A stretch of 11,869 nt of DNA from Mycoemilia scoparia (GCA_027575805.1 JANBPU010000419.1:1-11869), one strand, 5' to 3'. Counted from the stretch's first letter, positions 1 to 7,722 are shown. Notes: generated by a model from the letters alone, not told the origin. Numbers and translations: made by a program.

Positions 1-444
1 CCAAATGCACATTTACTGGTTGTGATTTTTGGTTGCCAGCTTTTTACTCTTTGTATACACGCATTTAGTTGTTTCAAGTTTATACTATGGTCGCACAATT
101 CGGTCATGGTTGTGCAACTTAAATTTATTTACATTTAAAATAAATTGTTCAAAAAAATTTATTAATGCAAAATTAATATTTTGCTAGCTATGACAATGAA
201 CGTATGATGGTTTTAAACATCAACAAAGTATGAACATTTCAACTGCAAGTCGCATCCCCATTTAATAATGGTTAAATAAAATTCAGCCATGTCTTGATGG
301 TATATTGTTGGCCATTCTAATTCAAAATTTTATGCGTAGACAAATAATAAAATATCCCAGCTGTTATAAGAAAAACACCGAAATGTATAAAAGGGCCTGC
401 TTTCATCGAAGCATTATATCCTTACCACTCTACAATTCATCAAA
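1..444. other. Left-edge intergenic stretch without a supported gene
   Basis: I see no convincing coding region here. The stretch is very A+T-rich. It contains two short inverted repeats: GCACAA at 93-98 with TTGTGC at 110-115, and AATTTATTT at 122-130 with AAATAAATT at 138-146 around a 7-base spacer. A good TATA element lies near its right end at 386-395. It may be the flank of a gene lying outside the window to the left. Confidence 0.5.
386..395 (+). promoter_or_regulatory. TATA box-like element TATAAAAGGG
   Basis: The bases TATAAAAGGG match the classic TATA consensus closely on the plus strand. They lie about 50-60 bases ahead of an ATG at 445 with A at -3. That ATG opens a frame of only 43 codons (445-576), so if this is a promoter its product is unclear: a short peptide, a spliced gene or a non-coding transcript. 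Confidence 0.35.
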
Positions 445-576
445 ATGTTTCCACACACCAATGACCACTCATCCAAGACCACTTGGCTTAATCCCTTAAG
501 GCTTTATAGAAACATCACAATGAAACATAAATATGCACATCCTGCTGTTGATAATATTGTGGGAGAGCAAGAATAG
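445..576 (+). other. Short 43-codon ORF behind a TATA element; doubtful
   Basis: The frame opens at ATG 445 with A at -3 and stops at TAG 574. The same frame then stays open except for one TGA at 667 until TAA at 730, so 445-732 reads as about 94 sense codons broken by two stops. A 51-base segment from GT 638 to AG 688 would remove the TGA in frame, but the first TAG has no plausible intron around it. It could be a decayed gene, a gene with an unseen exon structure, or chance. I recognise no domain. It overlaps a competing reading on the other strand (496-675). Confidence 0.15.
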
Positions 577-675
577 CCGAATCACAGTTCTTGTGACAAA
601 TCCCCCAAGAAAATCTATGACCTCCTCAAATATCTCAGTATGGATGGCCTGACCATTTGGTGTATCTGACCCCAT
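496..675 (-). other. 59-residue ORF with weak F-box-like pattern; doubtful
   Basis: From the ATG at 673-675 this frame gives 59 residues and ends in TAA. Residues about 14-24 read TEIFEEVIDFL, followed after ten residues by RLFLLSHNI. That resembles the first two helices of an F-box (an acidic, leucine/isoleucine-rich helix, then an L-x-L-x-S stretch). The similarity is by eye over roughly 30 residues only; the usual leading LP is absent and nothing recognisable follows. It could be a relic of an F-box gene or chance. It overlaps the plus-strand ORF at 445-576 and its extension. Confidence 0.15.
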
Positions 676-728
676 TGCTATACTCAAGGAGAAAGCCCAA
701 CGGATTTTAAAAGACTTTGTTTAAAGCT

Positions 729-1166
729 CTAATACGCATATAACATCTGTTTATAGAAGGCTGCTCCGATATAGTTGCAGGTATTTATTGAACAAATTAC
801 TCTTATTTTCGTTACAGAATGGTCATAGCTAGTAGAACAAGTGCGAGCACACTTTTTGTTATTTGGAAGACAGAACTGCATTACACATTCACCTTCAAAT
901 AGTGCCAACTTTGAAAAGGGCTTGGCACATATGGTTTGCTTGTTTTCATATGGGTTCAAGGCCAAACTACGAAATGTCAAAGTCTTCAAACTAATGTCTG
1001 AACAATCCTTTGAATAGCAAACAAAAATGTACGACTTGTTGGCCAAATTTGTAGTATAGGAATATTTGGGGTTGGTTCCTTTGTGATGAAAGATCTGCTT
1101 AATCGTCTTTGTGTGGATCAGATCAAGTCCGCCTAAGCTACAGAACATTACTATTAGGCTTGGCAT
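729..1166 (-). CDS. Hypothetical cysteine-rich small protein, possibly secreted
   Basis: A 145-residue frame from ATG at 1164-1166 to TAG at 729-731. I recognise no family. It contains 11 cysteines, ten of them in the last two-thirds, with repeated close spacings: C-x4-C three times, then C-x6-C and C-x3-C. Such a density is typical of disulphide-bonded secreted proteins. The first residues (MPSLIVMFCSLGGLDLI) are hydrophobic and could act as a signal peptide, but there is no basic n-region and an Asp interrupts the core, so secretion is a guess. The start context is poor (T at -3); an in-frame ATG six codons later has G at -3. Its 5' end faces VPS11 across about 200 bases, so the two would share a divergent promoter region. 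An open frame this long is uncommon by chance in A+T-rich DNA, but no homology supports it. Confidence 0.4.
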   Translation of the reverse strand: MPSLIVMFCSLGGLDLIHTKTIKQIFHHKGTNPKYSYTTNLANKSYIFVCYSKDCSDISLKTLTFRSLALNPYENKQTICAKPFSKLALFEGECVMQFCLPNNKKCARTCSTSYDHSVTKIRVICSINTCNYIGAAFYKQMLYAY

Positions 1167-1370
1167 TGACTATAAACACTCTACTCCATCTTTAACTACC
1201 TCCTTTCTTTAATAACAGCCACTCTAACTATTTTTCCATTTTCTTTTATTAATATTAATACTCAGCACCAAACATCCGTATATAGAAACAATTTACTTTT
1301 GGTCTATACACTCATACAAAAAGACACGTACAAATCCTAATAATTATTTCATTAACGCAAATCAGCAATA
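1167..1370. promoter_or_regulatory. VPS11 promoter and 5' leader (possibly divergent)
   Basis: The 204 bases between the cysteine-rich ORF and VPS11 are rich in pyrimidine runs and A/C/T-only stretches, the usual look of a fungal leader. TATA-like elements on the plus strand are TATAAAC at 1171-1177 and TATATAG at 1279-1285, the latter about 90 bases before the VPS11 ATG. If the ORF at 729-1166 is real, this segment serves both genes. Confidence 0.5.
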
Positions 1371-4300
1371 ATGGCCAATTTTCAATTACGTCAGTTCGAT
1401 TTCTGCAAGCATACTCAAATTGAGGATATTCCTCAGGCCCTAAAGAAACCAGGCCAATTGGTATTTTCAAATAACACTGGGCTGTTTTTCCTATCCGACC
1501 CTGAAACCAGCTACATTCACGCAGTCGACGAAACCCTAGATGTAAAGTCATTTCTCATAACAAAGAATCCAGATAAAGAATATGTTTCTCATTTGGTACA
1601 TTTGCCCGAAATAGAGTCTATATTGATTGTAAAGATGGACAAGGATGAAGAAATTGACACAAGGAACGCTTCCCTTCCAATCATCGAAATGTGGCCGCTA
1701 AATAGGCTTATGTCTAATACCATAACCTCCGCAAGTGAGGTTAAGCCTATCAACATTCCTTACCAGTTAGCCAAACCACAACCAAATCAACAACTACAGA
1801 GTTATAGCGATCGGGATGGGCTTGGCCAGAACATAAGAGTCACGGACATTACATCGCTTCCCAGAGCAACCCAAATAGCCGTAGGATTTAATAACGGACA
1901 AGTCATACTGATTCGTGGAAATGTAGCCAAAAGAAAATCAACTAAACAAAAAGTCATTTATAATCAGAGAGATCCCATCACGAATCTTCATTTTTCATAC
2001 AATAATTTCTACCAGACTGTATTGTACATAACTACTACTGGAAGCACTTTGGTATGCGATACTACTCAACAGGCACAAAATTTACAGCCGGTACGGGGAT
2101 CTCCTGCTGCTGACTCGCCGATTCTGCTCGACTATAATGGATGTAATATTGGATGCAGCTTTGTAACAGAAGATGGTAGACTAGTAGTGGGCTGCGATGA
2201 TGCTATATATTTCTTTTCGACTGAAGGACGCCTTGGTTGCTTTGCTTTTAATGGAACCAAACTGATGGTCAAACCCTACAGAAGATATATATTGCTTGCA
2301 ACTGCCGAACCTTCACCAATGGCACCATTGACAAATACAATCAACTCGCAATCTTTTTTATCGGATGCTTCAAATAGCCTCGAATCAAGTGATACTGCCC
2401 GAGCATTCACTATTTTGGATAAAGAAAATAGACTAGTAGCCTATACTGGCTTAATAGAGGGGGGTATTCTCGGCATCATAACCGAATGGGACACTGTATT
2501 TGTATTGGGCAACCAGGAAAATCTAATCCACTTTGAAGAAAAGGAACTGACTGACAAGTTGGATATCCTTTATCGACAAAACTTGTACACCACATCCCTA
2601 AAGGTCGCAAAGAACGAAAACTATGATCCACCGAGTCTAGCCGAAATCCATAAGCGATATGGCGACTATCTTTACGAAAAGAGCGACTTTGATGCCGCAA
2701 TGAACCAATACATATTGACTATCGGTTATATCGAACCATCCTATGTTATTCGAAAGTTTTTGGATGTTCAAAAGCTAGACAAGCTTACTCGATATGTCCA
2801 TGAGCTTCACGTTAAAAATGTGGCATCATCCGACCATACCACATTGTTGGTTAATTGCTATACCAAATTGAAAGATGAGGGCGAACTGGACAAGTTTTTG
2901 ACGAGTCAAGCTGATTACCAGTTTGATGTTGGTGCTGCTATTCAGGTGTGTAGACAGGCAGGGTACTCTAAGCAGGCCTTGATGCTAGCTGAAAGGTGTG
3001 GAATGCAAGACGTGTATTTGCAAATCCTTATGGACGACGATAATGACAACTATGATGCCGCTCTTACGCACTTGAAGTCGCTACATGCTGATGACCAGAT
3101 AGCAATGCTTAAAAACGAATTAGGAACAAAGTTTTTAAAGAAAAAGCCATACGAAACAACCGACCTACTTATTAATCTTGCCACTTCAACGCATGGTATG
3201 TCACAAATCAGTTCTTTGGACTTTTGTCCCCTTTTTGCCAACCATTCTCGGTGGCTAGTTTACTATCTTGAGAATGTCAGCAGGATCAAATGGGGTGAAT
3301 ACATGACCACCCCTACCAGCAGCGACAACGACAACAATGATACCTCGTTGAACGAAGACCATGAACATGTTAACAATGATGACGACGGTGGCGATAAACA
3401 AGAAATGAAGACTGTGTGGAACACCTTGCTCGAGCTGTACTTGACTGGAATTGACGTACCAACAGAAACCGTTGTTGTCAATGGTAATGCTCAAAAGGAT
3501 CATGAAAGTCAAGCTAATGACAATTCTACACAGAATAGCAATGACCAGTCCATGTCAACATCAGCCAGCTCATCAAGATACAAGGCCCTTGCATTGCTTA
3601 AAAATCCAAAGGTTTTGTATGACTGGGACCAAGCATACGTTCTTTGTGCCCTTGATGGATTTGAGGAAGGTCTAACGTTGCTTTACAACAAAAAGAATGA
3701 TCCCCAGGCTCTGCTGCAAATCCAAATGGATGCTGATAACATTTCAGGCATAATGGAAATACTTGACTTACACGGGTCTAGTCATCCAAAACTGTACCAA
3801 GATACTTTACGCTATCTGGTACATAATCCCGGTCTAATAACCATAGAACATGAGGATATTTTACCAAAATGCCTGGATGAGATCAATAAGGGCAACCTGA
3901 TGCATCCACTAGAAGTACTTCAACTTCTGACACAAAGCAGTACAGGCAATGATAACAGCGACAGCAGCAATGATGATGATAGGGAAGATACCATGGTAGT
4001 TACAGTCGGGATGGTACGCAAATACTTGCTTGAGCAGGTCGAGTCGGTTCAGAAAAAGATTGATGATAATCAGAAGGTCATTGATTCGTATGTTGAACAA
4101 AATGAAAAGTTGCGAGAAGAGATGGAAGGACTACAAAACAACCCGGTGGTTTTCCAGGATATGAGATGCAGTCAGTGTCGTGCACCACTTGATTTACCAA
4201 GTATTCATTTCCTTTGTCGTCACTCGTATCACCAAAGATGTCTTGGCGGTGAAATCAGTATTGATAATGAAGATGACAATAATGACTCAACCTCAAATAC

Positions 4301-4559
4301 TGCTGGTGATCATGTAATACCATGTCCTCTTTGCTGGACTGAGACCCAGACTCTTCAACATCAACGTAAACATCAGCAAATCCAAGCAAGTCACCATGAG
4401 ACCTTCTTTAACGAGCTGAAGCAGCGCAGTGTCAACTCAAATGATAATGAAAGCGGATTTGATTATGTTGCCGAATGCTTCTCTAGGAATTCATTTGCAT
4501 TCACTAAAGGCAATACTACAACTGTGGCAGCAGGAGCATCGTCCTCCTTAGGCCATTAG
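1371..4559 (+). CDS. VPS11: Vps11/Pep5, RING-H2 core subunit of HOPS and CORVET tethering complexes
   Basis: A full-length, intronless 1062-residue Vps11. Known role: with Vps16, Vps18 and Vps33 it forms the class C core shared by HOPS (Rab7/Ypt7, vacuole) and CORVET (Rab5/Vps21, endosome), which tether membranes and promote SNARE-driven fusion. Seen here: an N-terminal beta-propeller region (about 1-390, including GFNNGQVILIRG near 175); an alpha-solenoid/clathrin-repeat region from about 400 carrying the hallmarks AEIHKRYGDYLYEK, EPSYVIRKFLDVQ and DHTTLLVNCYTKLKD; a coiled coil at about 883-925; and a C-terminal RING-H2 with C933, C936, C949, H951, H954, C957, C985 and C988, so all eight zinc ligands are present. 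Length is close to yeast Pep5 (about 1030) and longer than human VPS11 (about 940); the excess lies in Asp/Asn/Ser-rich inserts at 650-676, 704-735 and 860-874 and in the RING loop 958-984. The start is clear: A at -3 and G at +4. Confidence 0.97.
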   Translation: MANFQLRQFDFCKHTQIEDIPQALKKPGQLVFSNNTGLFFLSDPETSYIHAVDETLDVKSFLITKNPDKEYVSHLVHLPEIESILIVKMDKDEEIDTRNASLPIIEMWPLNRLMSNTITSASEVKPINIPYQLAKPQPNQQLQSYSDRDGLGQNIRVTDITSLPRATQIAVGFNNGQVILIRGNVAKRKSTKQKVIYNQRDPITNLHFSYNNFYQTVLYITTTGSTLVCDTTQQAQNLQPVRGSPAADSPILLDYNGCNIGCSFVTEDGRLVVGCDDAIYFFSTEGRLGCFAFNGTKLMVKPYRRYILLATAEPSPMAPLTNTINSQSFLSDASNSLESSDTARAFTILDKENRLVAYTGLIEGGILGIITEWDTVFVLGNQENLIHFEEKELTDKLDILYRQNLYTTSLKVAKNENYDPPSLAEIHKRYGDYLYEKSDFDAAMNQYILTIGYIEPSYVIRKFLDVQKLDKLTRYVHELHVKNVASSDHTTLLVNCYTKLKDEGELDKFLTSQADYQFDVGAAIQVCRQAGYSKQALMLAERCGMQDVYLQILMDDDNDNYDAALTHLKSLHADDQIAMLKNELGTKFLKKKPYETTDLLINLATSTHGMSQISSLDFCPLFANHSRWLVYYLENVSRIKWGEYMTTPTSSDNDNNDTSLNEDHEHVNNDDDGGDKQEMKTVWNTLLELYLTGIDVPTETVVVNGNAQKDHESQANDNSTQNSNDQSMSTSASSSRYKALALLKNPKVLYDWDQAYVLCALDGFEEGLTLLYNKKNDPQALLQIQMDADNISGIMEILDLHGSSHPKLYQDTLRYLVHNPGLITIEHEDILPKCLDEINKGNLMHPLEVLQLLTQSSTGNDNSDSSNDDDREDTMVVTVGMVRKYLLEQVESVQKKIDDNQKVIDSYVEQNEKLREEMEGLQNNPVVFQDMRCSQCRAPLDLPSIHFLCRHSYHQRCLGGEISIDNEDDNNDSTSNTAGDHVIPCPLCWTETQTLQHQRKHQQIQASHHETFFNELKQRSVNSNDNESGFDYVAECFSRNSFAFTKGNTTTVAAGASSSLGH

Positions 4560-4635
4560 TGCTGTTAGAATTGATATATTTGTCTTCAGTCTCTTTTTAT
4601 TTTTTCTATTAATTGTAATGTTACAACGCGCTGAG

Positions 4636-4641
4636 AATAAA
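4636..4641 (+). terminator. Poly(A) signal AATAAA for VPS11
   Basis: A canonical AATAAA lies 77 bases past the VPS11 stop codon, after T-rich sequence. It is the likely cleavage and polyadenylation signal. The opposing gene's signal is only 64 bases further on, so the two transcripts end nearly back to back. Confidence 0.6.
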
Positions 4642-4705
4642 TCAGATACAGCTATGATATAACATTCTTTAATTTTGAGCAAAAAGTATACGTTTTCATC
4701 TAAAA

Positions 4706-4711
4706 TTTATT
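4706..4711 (-). terminator. Poly(A) signal AATAAA for P1 gene
   Basis: On the minus strand this reads AATAAA about 165 bases after the stop codon of the P1 gene. The surrounding 13-mer (4703-4715) recurs exactly at the same kind of position behind the P2 gene (6538-6550), which supports a real, inherited 3' end. Confidence 0.55.
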
Positions 4712-4874
4712 TTCAAGAGAAACTCCATGTCATAAAGCAAACCAAATAGCAAGGAAAACAAATGACTTTTAACTCCAAAATACTTTGGACAAAACCAATG
4801 AAAACAAGAAAAGGGTCACCATAAATGGTTTGCTATTACAAGAAGCTGCGATTGTAAAAGCAAATGGCTCAGAG

Positions 4875-5834
4875 TTAGCTCCACAAATATAAAATGGATG
4901 GTCTGCTCATGGCCAACTCCAACAATTTTTTGCACCCACCGCCTATCTCCTCATCATATTCCTCATTGATAAACATGTTCAATGCCAACAAACAGATGGA
5001 CACCAAACCGGCTGTGATCTGGCAATTAAAAAGGATTCCACAAAAAATGTTTGCGAACTCGTCACCATTCATGCTCACTTCGCCGACATTGATTCCTCCA
5101 CCACCACTGCTGCTGCTGCTCCCGTTCCCGTCGGTATTGTCATAGCTATAGTTATAACAAATTCCATTGAAAACAACAAAACGGTTGTTCATGAGCGTCT
5201 TGGTTTTTACAGAAAATTCTTTGAATTTTTCAAATATCTCTTCTGAATGGCATCTACTGATAGGTCGTAGACTAATAGTCGCAGCAACCGTAGAAATAGG
5301 AATACTAGATTTTGAGGGCTGCTGGGTCTGATCATTGCTACTAGCAGCACCATTGTCTGGTCTCAAATTCAAGCCACTAACAGTGCCTGTATTACTACTA
5401 CTACTACTACTCTGACTGCCATCAATAACACTGTCAATGTGCTTACCACGTTGATTACGAGCAACAGTGTCAATAATTTTCTCGTATTTACTCATATTGG
5501 ATTCAGTAAAAGTAGAATAGTGGATAAACTTTTGGCGGTGAGTTATAACCTTGACAAGTATGCTGTCTTCACAGTCGTCAAGATGAGCCTGAAGCCGACC
5601 AAACACGTCTTGGGCATATTCTAAAAATTCGCCAAGTGGTTTGTCACGAAAATCTGCATCAATCTGGTCAGCAATTGATCTGGAAAGCTCGCTTAGGTAT
5701 TCACAATTTAAAGAATTAAGCGCGAAAACCGGGAAGAGCGTGAACTTGGGATGGCTCAATACCATTTTCTTGACAAGTTCCAAGTTATTGGCCATGGCAT
5801 TGTCAACCAAATTGATGAGAGCTGGTGAAGCCAT
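4875..5834 (-). CDS. P1: hypothetical helical protein, tandem paralogue of P2
   Basis: A 319-residue protein of no family I recognise. The ATG has A at -3 and G at +4; the stop is TAA. Parts in order: an N-terminal helical region (about 1-130) with the motif VDNAMANNLELVKKM (10-24); a low-complexity linker (about 138-185) with six serines S142-S147; a central IFEKFKEF element at 200-207; a second linker S239-S243/G244-G247; and a C-terminal module (257-319) with C265, C271, C281 and C301 and a hydrophobic helix rich in Ile, Leu and Ala. The last module aligns with P2 residue for residue around G-x-EFA, CG, NCQ-x-T, ICL-x-ALNMFI and CKK. There is no signal peptide; the hydrophobic C-terminal stretch could be a buried helix or membrane-associated. 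Function unknown. It converges with VPS11 and runs in the same direction as P2, 844 bases from it. Confidence 0.85.
   Translation of the reverse strand: MASPALINLVDNAMANNLELVKKMVLSHPKFTLFPVFALNSLNCEYLSELSRSIADQIDADFRDKPLGEFLEYAQDVFGRLQAHLDDCEDSILVKVITHRQKFIHYSTFTESNMSKYEKIIDTVARNQRGKHIDSVIDGSQSSSSSSNTGTVSGLNLRPDNGAASSNDQTQQPSKSSIPISTVAATISLRPISRCHSEEIFEKFKEFSVKTKTLMNNRFVVFNGICYNYSYDNTDGNGSSSSSGGGGINVGEVSMNGDEFANIFCGILFNCQITAGLVSICLLALNMFINEEYDEEIGGGCKKLLELAMSRPSILYLWS
5107..5120 (-). repeat. Serine-coding AGC tract in P1
   Basis: Four AGC codons next to an AGT codon (5106-5108) encode S239-S243 of P1, followed directly by four glycine codons (5094-5105). The result is a flexible Ser/Gly linker ahead of the conserved C-terminal cysteine module. 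P2 has no equivalent tract at this point, only an Asn/Gly/Ser-rich stretch. Confidence 0.7.
5394..5411 (-). repeat. (AGT)6 serine tract in P1
   Basis: Six consecutive AGT codons (read as ACT repeats on the plus strand) encode S142-S147 of P1. P2 has six serines at the matching point between its N-terminal region and linker, but encoded by (AGC)6. Such trinucleotide tracts often vary in length between strains. Confidence 0.8.
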
Positions 5835-5997
5835 TTTTGTTGCTATTGTTAAGTAAAGTTGGTTGAGGGGAGAAGAATAGTAGTGAAGTTTGTCTCTCTC
5901 TGTGTGGGTGGGTGCTTTTGAAAATAAATAAAAGATGGGTTTGACGTGTTAAAAAACTTTGTTAGTTTATGTGGAAGAGTGTGATGACTGAAAAGTA

Positions 5998-6005
5998 TAT
6001 TTATA
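5998..6005 (-). promoter_or_regulatory. TATAAATA element upstream of P1
   Basis: TATAAATA on the minus strand lies about 165 bases before the P1 ATG. Between it and the ATG the coding-strand sequence is A/C/T-rich with CA and AGAG runs, typical of a fungal leader. A TGACGT core (half of a CRE site) occurs close by at about 5942-5947. P2 and P3 carry nearly the same TATA sequence at comparable distance. Confidence 0.5.
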
Positions 6006-6537
6006 GGGATTTTCAGTTTGGAGTAGTAGTAGTAGTGGTAAGTAGTGGGTAGCTAGGTGGTTTGAGTGATTTTTGCAATTTAGCATTTCTTTATTTTTGT
6101 GTGCATAGCAATGCAAAGAATTCAGGTACCTTAAGTAATTTTTCTTGGCTGAAGTGCTTCTAAAATGTAAAGAGCAGGATTATACCAAAAAAACAGCCTA
6201 ACATAAATTGTGGCTTAAGGTAGCGCAAAAACATCTTTGGTTTTTGATAGTTCCTATGATGTATTAGTAAAGTATATAGCAACAACTTGCTTTATTCCTG
6301 TGATATATGCTGCTAAAGCAAAGAACTTGGACTCCATTTTATTTAGGAACTGGAGTTCCTGGTTAGTGATTGGAATCTTGCTAGCATTGGAGTAACTGTT
6401 GTAAATATATGTAGATTTTATTTTCCATGTTTTTTGTACAACAAAGTCTTTGCTAAATAGAATTGAGAGCTAACTAGGTTCGAGCTTATCGTATATCATA
6501 AATCTTCTAACCAAATTAGTATATACTTTTTCAACCG
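6006..6537. other. P1-P2 intergenic region: P1 upstream region and end of P2 3' flank
   Basis: No gene is visible on either strand. Contents: a short (AGT)5 tract at 6022-6036; an inverted repeat TGCAT/ATGCA with a 4-base spacer near 6101-6114; a near-perfect 16-base palindrome at 6345-6360; and A+T-rich sequence otherwise. I looked for a decayed third copy of the P1/P2 coding region and did not find recognisable cysteine-module sequence. Confidence 0.5.
6345..6360. repeat. 16-base inverted repeat AGGAACT-GG-AGTTCCT
   Basis: Two perfect 7-base arms flank a 2-base centre. A single AGTTCCT half-site also lies at about 6248-6254, and TTAGGAACTG recurs near 9743-9752. It could be a binding site for a dimeric regulator upstream of P1 or a chance palindrome. 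Confidence 0.4.
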
Positions 6538-6540
6538 AAA

Positions 6541-6546
6541 TTTATT
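6541..6546 (-). terminator. Poly(A) signal AATAAA for P2 gene
   Basis: On the minus strand this reads AATAAA about 135 bases past the P2 stop codon. The segment 6518-6550 resembles 4685-4715 behind P1 with only a few changes and ends in the same exact 13-mer, so the two genes share an ancestral 3' flank. Confidence 0.55.
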
Positions 6547-6678
6547 TTCACACTACAAATTTTACATCCAAATAACCAACTAAAAGAAAAGAACAAAACA
6601 AATGGTTTCCAAGACCATACATTCAAAAATAAGAGCTATTAACCGACAAATAAAAAAAGGATGAGTGATAGATAAGTG

Positions 6679-7587
6679 CTACTCAGAAGAAGGAATCTTC
6701 CAAGATAATTCAAAATAGGGAATATTCACAACTCTGTCCAAAATCTTTTTGCATTTGCTTTGATCAACATCTCTTTCACACCCATGTGTTTTTAAATCAA
6801 TAAACATATTCAATGCAGCCAAACAAATACCCACTCGTGCTACAGTATCCTGGCAATTATATAGAACTCCACAAACAAGGTCTGCAAATTCTTTGCCATC
6901 TACAATAGCGCCATCACTGCCTCCATTTTCACTTCCACTTTGCTTAATGGTATTGTCGCCATTTGTGTGGCAATGAAAATAGAGTCGATTACACTGACTG
7001 TTGTTGTTATTGCTAAAACGACACTCAGTATAAGCTATGAGCTCATTAGTAAATATCTGAAACCGATCAAAGATGGTTTGAGGTTCAAGTTTGTTTGCCA
7101 AATTTTCTGATGCTTGGGATAAAGTGGCTTCATGACTATCATTATTAGCATCATTGTCATCAGACTCGGGGGTGTTATTGCTGCTGCTGCTGCTGCTCTC
7201 ACAAGCACCATAGATAATATCTATGTTACTTTTGACAGCAGAGGTTTCCCCAATTTCATTACACCGGTTGTTATAAGAAATGATCATAGGTCCAATGACA
7301 TTTTCACAAGCAATTTGATGGTTAAGGAGTAGAGTAACCATTTCTTCAACATATTCTTGGATTTGTTTATTTGTCTGGTTATTGACAAGAGAATTATATT
7401 GACCTGCAGTCTTGTTGACTGAAGCTACTGTTGCTTCTACTTGGCTGACAAGTTTCAAAACTTCGAGACCATATTCGGCTTGGGACACAGGGTCGAGATA
7501 CTTAGAAGATAGATTTTTGACAATTTCTATATTGTCTCCAATCGCCTGGATAATATTGTCTGTAAGTGATTGATTCGAAGCAGTCAT
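6679..7587 (-). CDS. P2: hypothetical helical protein, tandem paralogue of P1
   Basis: A 302-residue protein, unrecognised beyond its clear relation to P1. The ATG has A at -3; the stop is TAG. Parts in order: an N-terminal helical region (about 1-115) with IIQAIGDNIEIVKNL at 12-26; an acidic, low-complexity linker (130-160) opening with S131-S136; the IFDRFQIF element at 172-179; an Asn/Gly-rich stretch (192-226); and the C-terminal module (231-296) with C239, C245, C255 and C279. The spacing C-x5-C-x9-C is identical to P1. There is no signal peptide, and helix prediction by eye favours an all-alpha, cytosolic protein. Identity with P1 is concentrated in the C-terminal module and poor in the N-terminal half, so the duplication is old. 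Its 5' end faces P3. Confidence 0.85.
   Translation of the reverse strand: MTASNQSLTDNIIQAIGDNIEIVKNLSSKYLDPVSQAEYGLEVLKLVSQVEATVASVNKTAGQYNSLVNNQTNKQIQEYVEEMVTLLLNHQIACENVIGPMIISYNNRCNEIGETSAVKSNIDIIYGACESSSSSSNNTPESDDNDANNDSHEATLSQASENLANKLEPQTIFDRFQIFTNELIAYTECRFSNNNNSQCNRLYFHCHTNGDNTIKQSGSENGGSDGAIVDGKEFADLVCGVLYNCQDTVARVGICLAALNMFIDLKTHGCERDVDQSKCKKILDRVVNIPYFELSWKIPSSE
7180..7197 (-). repeat. (AGC)6 serine tract in P2
   Basis: Six consecutive AGC codons (GCT repeats on the plus strand) encode S131-S136 of P2, at the position matching the (AGT)6 tract of P1. Confidence 0.8.
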
Positions 7588-7722
7588 TGTCGATTATTCT
7601 TTTTTACAAAGTGGGTTTATTGCGCAATAGGGAAATTTTGTACACAAGCATTTGGCTTGGAGTGGGTTGAGAGTAAAAAATGGTTGTTTAAAGTGAACCT
7701 TGGAACAAGAAAGGGTATGGTA

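Noticed and set aside
3255..3512. Minus-strand open frames opposite VPS11
   Set aside because: They are shadows of the repetitive Asp/Asn codons of the VPS11 insert. They have no independent support and mirror its low complexity.
5641..5856. Plus-strand frames opposite P1
   Set aside because: They overlap the well-supported P1 gene, whose reading is backed by its paralogue P2.
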